Assembly: GCA_022575985.1 (NCBI GenBank)
Contig: JAKSXM010000246.1
Span: 10,496,001-10,560,000 of the forward strand
Length of the DNA: 64,000 nucleotides
Direction of reading: 5' to 3'
DNA from: Anagrus nilaparvatae
Lineage: Eukaryota > Arthropoda > Insecta > Hymenoptera > Mymaridae
In this document: one piece after another, positions 34,804 to 46,372 of the stretch
How the letters are laid out: the number at the start of each line of letters is the position of its first letter
How positions within the stretch are numbered: the first letter of the stretch is position 1
Notes under the pieces: model-generated
Databases searched by the model: none
What the model saw: only the letters and a program-made list of their open reading frames with translations
What the model was told of the DNA's origin: nothing
Translations under genes and position numbers: made by a program

Positions 34804-36421
34804 TCATTAAAATTTCTTTTCTTTGTGCCATTTTCATGATGTTTATTATCCGAAACATTATTTACTATATCACTAGGTTGAGAAAAATGAGAAAATTCAG
34901 TAGCGTTGATAATCGTATCTTGTGTCTGATTTATTGAGCAAGAAGGAAAATTATTAATATCTTGCGTAAAATTATTAGTAGATACTGTACACAAATTACC
35001 CTGTGAAAAGCTTTTCTTATTTTTATTATGAGGTTTATTATTATTATTATTATTAAACTTTTTGTTTTGATTTAATTTCGTGTTTTGAGACCTAGTATTA
35101 TGATTTGATCTATAATTGTTGGACTCATAATTAGAATTTTGCTGTTTAGTTTTGTGAGAAGGTTGAGAACTAGGGGGGGATAAGATTTTTCTTGGCCTAC
35201 CTCTTCTCTTTTTTGTTTTGGCAGAATGATTATGTACAGTATGATAAGGATTTTGATCCGACATAGCTGTTGATTGTTGATGAGCTTCAAAAGATGTGGA
35301 TAGACTAGAATTTTCAGCAAAAATAATTTTAGGAATCCCTTTAAAATAAATAACTTTCTTTATGTTATTAGGATTTTCCAAATTATAACTTTTTATACTT
35401 TCTTGGAGTTTGTGGAATTGCTGCCTTTGATTCCAGGTTCTGTCAAGAGACAAAGACCAGTCAGGTAGAAGATGCTCGGTGTTATTTAAAATGAGATTAA
35501 GAGTAGATCTGTCAGCTGCAGTAATTCTGATTGGTCTAATCTTATTTACCTCAAAATTACCTAGTCTTAAAAAAGAAAGATTATTAATATCAGGTATTAG
35601 ATTTTGAAAAAATTTAAATAAATTAGTAAAATTATCATCTAGAGTGTAAATAAGTCTTCTTTTACTCCATTTAGAATAAGATTATTTAACTTCAAAATTC
35701 TATTATTGATTTCTAGTATCACATTGTCATTTAAAGTATTGGTGAGCTTTCCACTATTATTTGAGAATTCAACTGTTGAAAGTCTTTGTTCAAGATTCGA
35801 CAAAGCTTTTTGTAGCTTATCATTTTCTGATGTAAGATTAGATATAGAATTTTGTAGCGTTTTAATTTTATGTGAATTATTGAAGATCAGTGATTTAATA
35901 TTTTTGATTTCGTTTCTAATTTCAGCTTTGATATCAGATCTAGATTCGATGATGTTAGTATTAAGTATATTTAAGTTTTCAACAAAAGCATCTTTAAGAA
36001 CGTTTAAAGCTTGTGTAACATGCAAGTCTGCATTGCCAATGTTAGGTAGATCAATATTTTTCAGTTTATGATGTTCACTATAAGTAGAGTTTTGCTGAGA
36101 AGAAACATTTGTTAATGAATTAAGATGATCATCCGTTTGTTCATCCATTTTCTCAAGATCTTCAATATTTTCAGTATTGTCAAGTATATCATTTGATTCT
36201 GACCCATGTGTTGATATTTTAGATTGTTCCGTATAATTTGTAACTATGTTGTCAAAATTAACTAAAGTTTTGCAGCAATTTCTTGCTGAAGAAAAATTTG
36301 CAAGAATACAGTGTGAGTGGAACACTTTGTCACATATACTGCAAAAAAGAAGTTCTATATCTTTGCCTTCACATAAGTAACAAAATCGACTATCACGTGT
36401 ACCGGCCATTTTGAGATACAC
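34740..36421 (-). pseudogene. LINE ORF1: PHD-like zinc finger, coiled coil and RNA-binding region, one frameshift
   Basis: Begins MAGTRDSRFCYLCEGKDIE (ATG near 36409; a second ATG lies four codons upstream). Cys and His positions CYLC, LFCSIC, FHSHC and NCC form a PHD-like zinc finger in the first 50 residues. A heptad-rich coiled coil follows (IKTLQNSISNLTSENDKLQK). The first frame ends at 35639; the next continues one base off as TLDDNFTNLF then VNKIRPIRITAADR, an RRM-like segment, and a basic Asn-rich tail with GRPRKIL. CR1-type ORF1 proteins bind the element RNA. A one-base deletion near 35645 explains the break. Confidence 0.82.
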
Positions 36422-36955
36422 AACAACACACAGTAAAAATATAAAAAATAACTGTTAAAAATATTATCTCTTGAGAAAATATGAAAATAATAATGATCAC
36501 AATAAATATACGTAGAATAAACTAAAACTGATTTAAAAAATTTTAAAGAAATTACTAATTAAATGATAAATAATTTTGGAGCAGTAAAAAAACAATGTGC
36601 TTCCCTCTAGCCCCCTAGCGGCTTTTTTAACATAAAATATTTATATTTATTTGATAAATATACCTAAACACGGAAGTTTAAATGAGTTTTGAATTTGTTC
36701 TTTTTGCAGAAGTACTGCGTGATTAAAAAGTAATAACACATTAAATGTAAATTAGTAAAATTAAGAGATATTTACCATTAAATTTGTAAATATTATTTAA
36801 AAAATTAATTTTTTGAATTTATAAAGTATTGTTTGTATCATTTAAATAGTTAAATGTGTATTATTTTTTTTATCACTCAACGACTTGGGTTTCAAGGCCA
36901 GAGCGTCGTTAAATATTAACTATAAGATTTTAATAAAAGTATTTTTTTTAAGGTC
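36422..36955. other. LINE 5' region and upstream flank of the odorant receptor gene
   Basis: The first part is probably the 5' UTR of the LINE; the boundary is not visible. The odorant receptor promoter should lie here. GGCCAGAGCGTC at 36896-36907 is the inverted partner of a site at 31110-31121. Nothing else is recognisable. Confidence 0.4.
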
Positions 36956-39900
36956 ATGGCTCATAATTATTATTTTGAAAAATTTTTCAAGATAACAAAA
37001 ATTTTATTACTTTTTCTTGGAGTTTGGCCTTATGAAACTGGAACTGCATCGAAAATTATTAGATATGTTTTTATTGCACATGGCTGTGTTGTATTAAATC
37101 TAATGGTAAGGTGTATTATAATACTTTACGTTAACTATAACTTTTATTTACCGCGTAAATTAAAGTAAGAAATTTTTAATTTCAGGTTATTAGGATATAT
37201 AAAGATAGAAAAGAATCAGATTTGATTGAAGAAATTGTATTTTTAATTTTCTTCTTGATAATTGCTTCTGTTTATGCACACTTTATTATAAATAATAACA
37301 AGGTAATATTTTTATTTATATTTTTAAATGATAAAATCAAAAATAGATGAGTAAAGAATTTTTGAAAATTACATTGTAAAAAGTTACTTCCTCATATTAA
37401 CATAAAAATTATAGTAAATTTTCGAAAAAATTTGTAAATATTCGAGAAAAATCTTAAATTTACTAAATTTAGTATATTAACAAAAAATTCGAGTTTTCTC
37501 GATTTTTTTTGTAAATTCTCAAGAAAAATTGATAATTTAAAATTTTTTTTCGAAAATTTAGTAATTTTTCTGACATTTAACAGTTGTCAATTAGCTGTTA
37601 ATCACCTTTTTAAACATAAAAACTACATTTGTATAAAATTTTTTAGACCTATAAAAGCCATTGGGGTAATAAGTCATAGCTATTTGTTTATATATTTTAG
37701 AGCATTATATTATCAACTTTTTACGAATTAAAAAATTAGCAAATTGTAATGTTACTATCATTGTATTGTATGGATACTACGTATCACTTATGTAATGTAT
37801 TCAGTACACTTGGCTGTAGGTATAATGTTTACAGTATATATATTCTTTGATGTTATATAGGTTGTGAAAACTACATAAACAAGTTCATGATTTTTAAAAG
37901 GCATAATATGTAATAGAATATTATTAAAATAACATGTGTAAATATTGTAATTCTAAGAAAAAGAATTTAAAATGATAAATTTTTAAAATATTGAATAAAT
38001 ATTTTTATAAATTTGCGTATCTTGAATTAATTCATTACGCATTGCCTCATAGTCCCAATTTTATGGTTTTTAAAAAAAGGCAGTTTTATTCATTATCTTT
38101 GAAAAGCAATATCTCAGAAACTATTTAATCAAAAGAGACTTTTTGGAGAGAGTTTTTTGGTTTTTTCGTAATATTCAAAGTAACGCTGCAACCTCAGAAG
38201 TTAACTAAAATACTTCAAATTCATTTTATTTTTTTTGCATGCGTATCACTTTTTTATTTCCATAAACGGCAATTATTAATCACCAATTTTATCATAGCTA
38301 TAGTCAGTAAACCAAATGGACATTTTTGCCCAAATGACCAATTTTTAAATTGCTTGCCAAATTCGAATTTTTGATAAAAATGGGATCTGTAGGCCTTAAA
38401 AACTTTTTGCAAGCTACAAGTTCCCAAAAACTCTATACTTGTCTCTTTTGATTAAATAGTTTCTGAGATATTGTTTTTCAATGATAATGATTGAAATTGA
38501 CTTTTTTTAAAAACCCTAAAATTGGGACTATGACTTTAAATTATCATATATGGCAAAAATATCAATGAAAAGGAACAAGTAAAGAATTTTTGGAAACTTA
38601 TAAATTTTTGAGACCTATAATACCCATTTCCATAAAAATTAAGAATTTTGGCAGCAATGTAAATAAATTTAAAAGCTGGTCATTTTGAGCCTTTTTTATT
38701 ATCTCATAAAAAAAGTTCATAGGAATGTGTACAGTTTTAAAAACGATTTCATGGGGTTCGTGGATCATAGTAAAGACTATATCAAAAAAACAATTTGAAA
38801 ACCAGAGATTTCAGGTCATTAAGTTCTAACAAACCGTGATCTTTTTTTAATAAAATAAGGCTAAAAAAAGGAAAATTAGAGCTCCATATTTTTTTTAGCG
38901 TAGGTTAATTTTAGCAATTTAATTATTTGGGTGTTTTGATGTAACTCCAAATAAAAAAAAATTACTAAACAGAACTGATTTTCGCGACAATACAAAAATA
39001 TTAAGCTAAATTTTCTAAAAAACGCGAATTCCCCAGGTTATTTAAATGGGAACAGTACGTGCATTTCGGCAACCCTAGCAGTTGGTTTTTTAACCGCTTT
39101 GATGAATAAATCTTATTTTTTTGGTACTAACTTTCATTTACAAACCTTGGAGTAGCAAAAAATTGAGTTTGGTAAATAACGAATACCCTAATGAATAAGT
39201 AAATGATCTAAAAATATTCCTTCATTTGAATTATTTAAATTAAAATTTATTTATAAAATTCATGTTATTTAAAATATTAATAATTTATCTATAAACTTTT
39301 TGTAAGATATCCAACATTGGGAGAATAACCTAATATTTTGATAATAATTGTTTATTTGCTATAAAATTTAAGAATAACGATAATTTTATTTTTATACAAT
39401 TTTTTTTTCTTATTTTGCACAATTTTAAAATTTCATGTTTACAAATTTATAATGTGTTTTTTTATTAATATTTTTTTGTACACAAATACTTTTCTGATAA
39501 AAGTTTTGTTATTAGTGTGATCACTAGCACGGGAGCATAGCCAGGCACGAGTAACAAATGTCACGGTGGTGTCCAAAGTTTTTGGCCCATATATATGGTG
39601 CTTACATTATTTTTTGTCTACCGAGGCACAGAACGAATGTAGGAAATTTCGTGCCAAGTCAAAATTTTCCACACTCGTTGTATGCCTTGGTAGACAAAAA
39701 ATATGATTAATATTATAAGCGAAAAATTTTAGACACTAGCGTCAACACATCACTCGTGCTTAGATTCGCCGAATACCCATACTAGTGATCACGCTATTGC
39801 CGAAACTTTTGCGCCCTTGATATTTATTATAATATTTTATCAGATTAAGAAAGCTATTTTGAAAAAAGCTTTTAACTATTTTTACGTTTGTTACTATTTG

Positions 39901-42180
39901 TCTAAAAATTAAAAAATGGTTATAATAATGAGTTATATATAAATTTATTGGCATCAATTTAAACAGTTTAATCAATATATTTTTGATAAATATTTTATGT
40001 GCAGATTAAATCAATTATGAATGATTTTGACTACGAATGGAAAAAATTTGTGGATAAAAATGAATTTAAAATTATGATAAAAGCAGGAAGAGAAGCAAAT
40101 CTTACTTGTTACTTTTATATAGGTAAATGAAAACTTTAATCCAGAAAAAAAAAATTTAATTATTTTTTTTATAGTTTTACTTTCAGCAACTAAAATCGCA
40201 GAAATTTTAACTCCAATAGTAATCACTCCAACACCAACCTTAAATGAAACCAGGGTGAAAGAGCACATATTTGCGATGGAACGTTTCGTTAATGAACAAG
40301 AACATTTCAATAAAATACATGTTCACTCAGCAATTACTCTTACTTTAGCTATGTCAACAATCTTGGCGATTGCTTGTTTCTTTGCAAATATGACTTATCA
40401 ATTTGTTGGAGCTACAAAAGTTCTTAGGTTATTTCTTATATTTCTAATTTTTTATTAATTAGATAAATTGTAATAACTTGAGCAATAATTTTATAGTTAT
40501 CGCATAAAAACTGCCTTGGACAATTCAAATACAGAGGAAGTAAAATATGGCAAATTAAGAGATTGTATTATTTTTCACCAAAGGCTTTTAAAGTAAGAAT
40601 AAATTTTTAACAAGATTCAGATTTTTTTTATAATTTTTATTACACGAATCTTTGTAAACAGCTTAAATCAATGCTCTTATTGAGTTTTCTATTTAATTTA
40701 TTTTTTAGTTACTTTAATAAAGTCAAAAATTGCCACAGAACAACATTAGGGGTGATGATGTTACTGTCGCTAGTATTGATTAGTTTGTGTGGAGTTGCTG
40801 TAAGTTAAAGCATTTTGAAAATAATACCTATAATTGTTGTTAATTTACAATATAACTTACTTTATAGAATAAGTTGAATCTTTTGATCAAAAGGAATAAA
40901 ATATAAACTCGGTTTTATAAAATACTTATTCTACTATATATATTTATTCCATTTGGTCAATAGATTCAACTTATTCTATAATTTATACATATGTCCCAGG
41001 CACTTTGGTGGAACCAGTGAATTAATTATAAAAATTACTAGTGATTTTATAAAACATTTCGATTTTGTAGAAAATGAGAAATAAAATTCAACAAAACAGC
41101 TAAAAAACTAGCCGAATATTAGAAATTTTATAAGATTAAATCTATAACTCTAAGGGAGAAACGTGATCCGAATTTGTTCCTCGATTTATTCGTGTCTTAA
41201 TTGGTCGCGTTGATTTTGTCATGCGCAATAGAATTTTTGTTTTGCACGTAGCGGATGACGATGATGATGAATCTCGCGTTATTTAATTTTTATTATTATT
41301 TATTTTTTTACCCCCTCCCGAACGCTCAAATTAAGATATGGGCATAATATAATAAAAAATGCTAAAAGAAACCAAAAAAAAAGTTGTCAATGAAAGTTAC
41401 ATATATTCGGATTCGTCCCGTCTATTTTTTTAATAAATAAAAAAAATAAAAAAAAAAAAAAATAAATATATTTATTATAGATATTCGTTAAAGATGGCAT
41501 TAAAATGGCAATCAAATGTACATCATTTCTTCTGGCTTCGGCAGGGATGACATTTTTATTATACAGACATGGTCAAACTGTGAAAGATATAAATGATGAG
41601 CTGTTTAATGAAATGTAAGACTTATTTTTCTAAAAGAACAAAAGAGAACTATTGTATTTTAAATTCATTAAAAATTCCATTTTAAATTCAAAAATCAAGT
41701 ATCCATGGTTATTCTAAAACTCGAAATTCAAAAATAATACAATTTTATCTAACTGATTTTCACGAATTATGCGGTTATTCCTTAACGATTAGCTTGCTGA
41801 ACTTATCGACAGCTTTGCTAACATTTAAAGATCATAAAACTTGAGAATTTTTTTTTAATTTATCTATTCGTAGGAACCTTTGAATCTAATATGCTCTACA
41901 ATAATATATAATTTCTCGATTCTAGATACTTTGCGAATTGGGAAGATGCTTCTATTAAATCACAAAAGTTAATACTTATGATGTTGCAAAGATGTACAAA
42001 ACCTCTTATAATGGATGCTTTTTTTATACCAGTAACCATGCAAGTTTATACTCAGGTATATTAAAATTAGATTTTTTATTCCATTGAGATTACGTAGTTA
42101 CAAATTTTTAGAGATCAATATTTTTCCAGGTTATGAAAAAAGCAGTATCGTATTTTACGTTTCTTAGAAAAGTATTCTAA
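36956..42180 (+). CDS. Odorant receptor, 7tm_6 family, complete
   Basis: Insect odorant receptors are seven-helix ligand-gated channels that work with Orco in antennal neurons. Exons: 36956-37105, 37186-37302, 40005-40122, 40175-40427, 40497-40592, 40709-40799, 41481-41614, 41926-42055, 42130-42180. All have GT-AG borders and join in frame to 379 residues, a normal length, ending VSYFTFLRKVF, the family's C-terminal motif. LFLGVWPYETGT near residue 20 is typical of hymenopteran receptors. LRDCIIFHQRLL before the fourth or fifth helix, YFANWEDAS and LILMMLQRCTKPLIMDAFFI are family hallmarks. Intron 2 is 2.7 kb and full of repeats; the sixth intron carries a hairpin. No second receptor lies next to it, although such genes usually sit in tandem arrays. 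The ligand cannot be inferred. Confidence 0.9.
37371..37580. repeat. Relative of the TATACACTGTAAAAA MITE family in odorant receptor intron 2
   Basis: It starts CATTGTAAAAAGTTAC. The interior is the same run of aaatttactaaatttagta and tcgatttttttt-type segments as the element at 42491-42815. The right end is worn. Confidence 0.55.
38050..38531. repeat. Foldback element, core of the GGAGACC family, in odorant receptor intron 2
   Basis: Arms of about 100 bp are mirrored: TAGTCCCAATTTTATGG and AGAAACTATTTAATCAAAAG at left, CTTTTGATTAAATAGTTTCT and AAATTGGGACTA at right. The sequence between and after the arms (ccaaatggacatt, tttaaattgcttgccaaa) matches the elements at 17851-18878 and 52925-56918. 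Related sequence continues to about 38700. Confidence 0.65.
39513..39798. repeat. MITE with TAGTGTGATCACTAG ends in odorant receptor intron 2
   Basis: The left end AGTGTGATCACTAGCACGGG is mirrored by CTAGTGATCACGCTA at the right. A second inner pair (ttttttgtctaccgaggcac against ccttggtagacaaaaaat) makes a hairpin. The right half matches a fragment in the cubilin intron at 7254-7823. Confidence 0.65.
40863..40980. repeat. 118 bp hairpin MITE in odorant receptor intron 6
   Basis: TATAGAATAAGTTGAATC at the left is exactly mirrored by GATTCAACTTATTCTATA at the right, and the inner parts (cttttgatcaaaaggaata, tattccatttggtcaat) pair too. It lies in the 681 bp intron between 40799 and 41481, which otherwise holds AT-rich DNA. 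Confidence 0.75.
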
Positions 42181-42490
42181 AAAAAATCTGCTTAATTGAC
42201 AGGAAAGCTCCATAGTAGTAATTGTATTTTACTGAGAGTAATTCGATTTATTTTGCTTAAACCCGTTTTTAGGGGCTTTATTTTATTAAGAGCCGATTCT
42301 GGAGATCTGAAGTCTGGAACAAAAGCAAAAACACTCAAAAAAAAAAAAATACTTACCGTTTTAATTTGATTTTAAATGTTGTTTATTCAAATTCCTTAAT
42401 GATTTTATTACACAGAGTTGAAAATTTGTTAATGGGTAGAACTAACTGGCTGAAAGGTACAAAACTCAATTTAATATATTACCTAGGTAT

Positions 42491-42815
42491 TATACACTGT
42501 AAAAAGTAACCTTCTTAGATTCGCAAAAAAAAAATAGAATATTTTCAAAAAGTTAGTAATTTTTCCAAAATAATCGTAAATTTACTAAATTTCGTATATT
42601 AACTAAAAATTTGAGTATTTCCGATTTTTTTTTGTAAATTCACGAGAAAAATTGATTTTTTTTCGAAAATTTACAAAAAATATTTGCTAATTTACACATT
42701 TTTTCATAAATTCACAAGAAAAAATCGAGAATTCTCGAATTTGTTGTTAATATACTAAATTTAGTAAATTTACGATTATTTTCGAAAATTTAAAAGTTAA
42801 TTTTTACAGTGTATA
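42491..42815. repeat. MITE with TATACACTGTAAAAA terminal inverted repeats
   Basis: The left end TATACACTGTAAAAAGTAAC is mirrored by GTTAATTTTTACAGTGTATA. The interior is made of repeated pieces such as tttactaaatttcgtatatt and cgaaaatttac in both orientations. It is non-coding; a diverged copy lies at 37371-37580. Confidence 0.75.
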
Positions 42816-43029
42816 ATATAATAGTCTGGTTTTTTTTTCGTAGTATCCGGAATTCCTAACGCGCCGGCAGAAATCGAAAATATAAGTAAAAAAATAAGTT
42901 TCTCGTTGAATATAGACCAAAACATCAAGTTTTGAGCCCACGATAGCTCTCGAAAGTTTTTTTTTCGGCCTCCTTAAAATTGGAATTTTCTTAAAACTTT
43001 CAATTTTTCTAGTGGATTCAAATCGCGTT

Positions 43030-43480
43030 TAAGATTATGTTCCAAATGATATCCCTTATTATTTTTAGCTTTTGACAACGTTTTATAAGAGAAAAATCGA
43101 TTTTATTGGTTTTTAGGGTCCAAATTTTGAGTCAATCTATTATATAAAAGGTTAGCAGTTTTCAAAATAAATTTTTCTGAATATTATTTACAAGAGGGTA
43201 TTCATTATTTTTTCCCCAGGAATCCGATGAAACCATTTACTTTAGCTTTTGACTACGTCTTATATATAAAAAAAAAAAAACAATTTTTATCGTGTTTCAG
43301 GGTCCCAATTTTAAGAAAATGAATCATAAAAGTTTAATAGTTTACAAAATAAATTTTTAATAAAGGGACTTATTATTTTTTCCCCAGGAATCTGATGAAA
43401 CCATTTATTTTAGATTTTGACCACCTCTTATATGAGAAAAATCGACTTTTGTCGTTTTTCAGGGTCATAATATTATTTAC
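43030..43480. repeat. Tandem repeat of about 170 bp, three diverged units
   Basis: The motif TTTTGAC(A/T/C)ACGT or its variant recurs at about 43070, 43247 and 43415, each time followed by gagaaaaatcga-like sequence and then cagggtcc. The spacing is 177 and 168 bases. Units share ccccaggaatc(c/t)gatgaaa. No coding function is visible. Confidence 0.55.
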
Positions 43481-43702
43481 TAATGACTTATGTATTTTTT
43501 TCCGAGGAATTTAATGGAACAATTTATTTTTTTATCTGGGCTTTTCTTTTGCGAGAAAATGTATTTTCCAAAATTAACCGAATTTTCCATTTTTTATTTG
43601 ATTTATGCTTTTTGAATTACGCTCCGGCGTTTATTGTTTATTTTGCATCATCGTTCTTTGATTTGAATAACTTGTATATTATTATAAATACTTATTATAC
43701 TT

Positions 43703-44091
43703 CACGGTAGAGCTGCTTTGGTTGAATATTAAACCAAAAACTGCGATATTCAACTAAAAACTGCAATATTCAACCAAACACTGCGAAATTCAACCAATTG
43801 GTTGAATATTCACCCAATTGGTTGAATTTTCAACCAAAACTGGTTTAATTTTCAACCAAAAGCTAAAATACACTGTAATTCACTTTTAATGGATGCCCTG
43901 ATCATTTTTTACCCTGTACTATAAAAACATCGTTTTTATTTTGTATTTTAGCTTTTGGTTGAAAATTAAACCAGTTTTGGTTGATAATTCAAACAATTGG
44001 GTGAATATTCAACCAATTGGTTGAATTTCGCAATGTTTGGTTGAATATCGCAGTTTTTGGTTGAATATTCAACCAAAGCAGCTCTACCGTG
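43703..44091. repeat. Foldback MITE built of repeated TTGGTTGAA blocks
   Basis: The ends CACGGTAGAGCTGCTTTGG and its reverse complement enclose two arms of about 150 bp. Within each arm the motif TTGGTTGAA or its complement occurs many times, separated by short variants (ctgcgatattcaacc, ctgcaatattcaacc). A unique loop of about 85 bp lies in the middle. The ends and block structure match the 113 bp element at 11572-11684, where the block is GCTTGAA. Confidence 0.8.
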
Positions 44092-44440
44092 TTGTATAAA
44101 TAAAATTCGGAATAAAAGAATTTAGTTTTTAATTTAGAATAATTTTCTGCATTTACTTTTTCTTCAAATGATTTTTTTAGGTGGAGGTAAAGGGAATCTC
44201 ATTCTTTTTCGAATCGGGCATTTGATCCAACCAGGGGTCGCGACAAACGGGATTACTTGATTTAGTTGCATTTGTTTGTGTTTATCACGGGTTTATTTTA
44301 AAAAAATATACGAACTTTGTAAGTATTACTCAAATCAAAAAGCATAATTCAAATAAAAAACGGAAAATACATAAGACCCATTAGTAAATAATATTCAAAA
44401 ATATTTATTTTGTAAACTATTATTTAAAAATATTTTTTTG

Positions 44441-44649
44441 TACTGCGGCCCTAAAGTACGTATTTCTCGGACGCTGCGCATCCGGCAAAGGCGTATTTTC
44501 TCGCCACAGTCGCAAAAAAATTTTGTACAATCCTCGGCCTTAAACAAAGAATGACCCAAATCGCAGTTTACCATCCTCGGCTTCGCCTCGGAAGGTAATT
44601 TACGTGCGATTTGGGCCATTCTTTATTTTTCTGGCCTAGGACCGTAATA
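44441..44649. repeat. GC-richer MITE with an inner hairpin
   Basis: The ends TACTGCGGCCCTA and TAGGACCGTAATA are imperfect inverted repeats. At 44545-44625 a hairpin pairs AAAGAATGACCCAAATCGCA with TGCGATTTGGGCCATTCTTT around a CTCGGCTTCGCCTCGG loop. The base composition differs sharply from the surroundings. The minus-strand open frame of 74 codons here shows no known protein pattern. Confidence 0.55.
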
Positions 44650-44954
44650 TACTATTATTTCATATAAATAATTAAAATGTTATATATACATATTAGAGTG
44701 TGTCTTATTTTTTATTTTTCGATATTTTTTGGCTCCCCCCATTTTTTTCGAATATTTTGGTCATAAAAAATCCCCAGCTCCAAGGATTTTGATTTTCGAT
44801 TTTTTTAACCCGTGCCGCCGAGCACTTGAAGTTTTCCATTTAAATAACGTGGGAATTTTGAGTTTTAAGCTATACAAATTTTGACAAAGGTCACAAAGCG
44901 TTTTAAAAAGCTAATTTTTACTAGAAAACATTCTTTTATATGTTTAAAGACATG

Positions 44955-45060
44955 AACTTTGACCACCCCCCTTAAATAGGACAAATTTGACCCCCCCCCC
45001 CCCTCTTAAATACGACAAATTTGACCGGCCCGTAAATAGGACAAATTTGACCACCCCCCG
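44955..45060. repeat. C-rich minisatellite, unit TTAAATAGGACAAATTTGAC
   Basis: About four units of roughly 27-30 bases, each a C-run followed by TTAAATAGGACAAATTTGAC with small changes. The same unit is present at 47576-47645, inside another repeat, so this array came from or seeded that element. Confidence 0.7.
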
Positions 45061-45065
45061 AATAA

Positions 45066-45931
45066 ATCGATGACAGACATTTCAGTTTTATAGAGAAAGA
45101 TATAACACCCGATCATATAGATTGATATTTTTGCAGTTTTTTCATGTTGTATACAGACAATGTGATTTTTAATGTGATATTTCTATAAAGTTAAACTTTT
45201 TGAATTTTTCATGTATATTTTGTATATTTTTTCATGTATATTTATTTTCATACAATATGAAAAAACTACAAAAATTTTAATCTATATTTTCGGCTATTTG
45301 ATATATGAAAAAACTCTAAAAACTTTACTTTGAAATAAGATAAATATCGGAAATTTAAGAATAAAAAAAACAAAAATTAAAAAAATTTTACTGCGTAGTA
45401 AAATTTATATTGGCTGTTTACAATATGAAGATACCACAAAAATTTCAATCTATATATAGTCGGCTGTTTTATATATGAAAAGTCTTATTTATGAACAAAA
45501 AAAATCATAAATATTTCACTCTAGAGTAAAATTCATATTGATTGTCTACAATATCAGTTGTGATGAATATGAAAATAGAAAATATTTAAATATGAATTGT
45601 CTACGATATGAAAAAAAATGCAAATTTTGTTAAAAAATCTGCATATTACTATATTCTATTTTCAATTATTATTTATTATTAATAATTCTTAATGTTATAA
45701 AATATACCTCATTATATAGCTATACATATTTATAAATAATAATGTAACTTTTTCTTTATATGTATTATAACATTCTTTTATTAATAAATTTAGTGGTATA
45801 AAATTAATTCTGTTCTGATTCATTTTTAAGTAAAAATGAATTGCTTTTTAATCACGTATGATTAAATTTATTATAATTAAACACATATGATCAAAATATA
45901 AAAAAATTAATGCACAAGATTTTTTATTTGG
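45066..45931. other. AT-rich DNA without recognisable features
   Basis: Shows degenerate repeated phrases (acaatatgaaaaaact, tctatat) spaced about 100-130 bases apart, perhaps an old tandem array. No gene-like frame. Confidence 0.4.
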
Positions 45932-46313
45932 TTAAGGGGAAGTACAGGTTAAAATCCGACTTTTTTGAAAAAACCTAATTTTCAGAAAATGTTAACAAAA
46001 AATTGAAAATCGAAGAAGAGGAAAACATTGCCAAGACTTTGGCGGATTCAAAACTGTGGGTTTGGGTCTTTTTATAGTATGTTTGCTCGGAGAACTTTTT
46101 CTTTGAAAATTTATCTTTAAAAAATTAAGGATAAATTTTCAAAGAAAAAGTTCTGCGAGCAAACATACTATAAAAAGACCCAAACCCACAGTTTTGAATC
46201 CGCCAAAGTCTTGGCAATGTTTTCCTCTTCTTCGATTTTCAATTTTTTGTTAACATTTTCTGAAAATTAGGTTTTTTCAAAAAAGTCGGATTTTAACCAG
46301 TACTTCCCCTTAA
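45932..46313. mobile_element. 382 bp near-perfect hairpin element bounded by TTAA, copy 1
   Basis: Starts TTAAGGGGAAGTACAGG and ends CCAGTACTTCCCCTTAA. The two arms of about 186 bases are reverse complements with only two mismatches outside the short asymmetric loop. TTAA at both ends fits a TTAA target duplication, as used by piggyBac-type transposases. There is no coding capacity. By eye, copy 2 (46373-46754) is an exact reverse complement of this one. Confidence 0.85.
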
Positions 46314-46372
46314 ATATAAAAATATTTCTTATATTAATAAATGACTAGCTGATTGGCCTCGCGATGCTCGGC

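Larger units (their letters stand above)
31921..36421 (-). mobile_element. Nearly intact two-ORF LINE of the CR1/Jockey-like group
   Basis: A non-LTR retrotransposon reading leftward, with ORF1 (36421-34740) and ORF2 (34803-31921). ORF2 has a complete endonuclease and reverse transcriptase without a stop, and no RNase H. ORF1 has one single-base frameshift near 35645. The 5' UTR and 3' tail are not delimited; 36422-36650 is likely 5' UTR and the AT-rich DNA just below 31921 the 3' end. The copy is young enough to keep about 960 codons open in ORF2. Its 5' end lies a few hundred bases upstream of the odorant receptor gene. Confidence 0.9.

Noticed and set aside
43483..43710. 75-codon hydrophobic plus-strand frame
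   Set aside because: AT-rich stretch rich in Phe codons, next to the 170 bp array; no start context, splice partners or family pattern.
44395..44619. 74-codon minus-strand frame with several cysteines
   Set aside because: It lies across a hairpin MITE with mirrored ends; the cysteines come from GC-rich repeat sequence.
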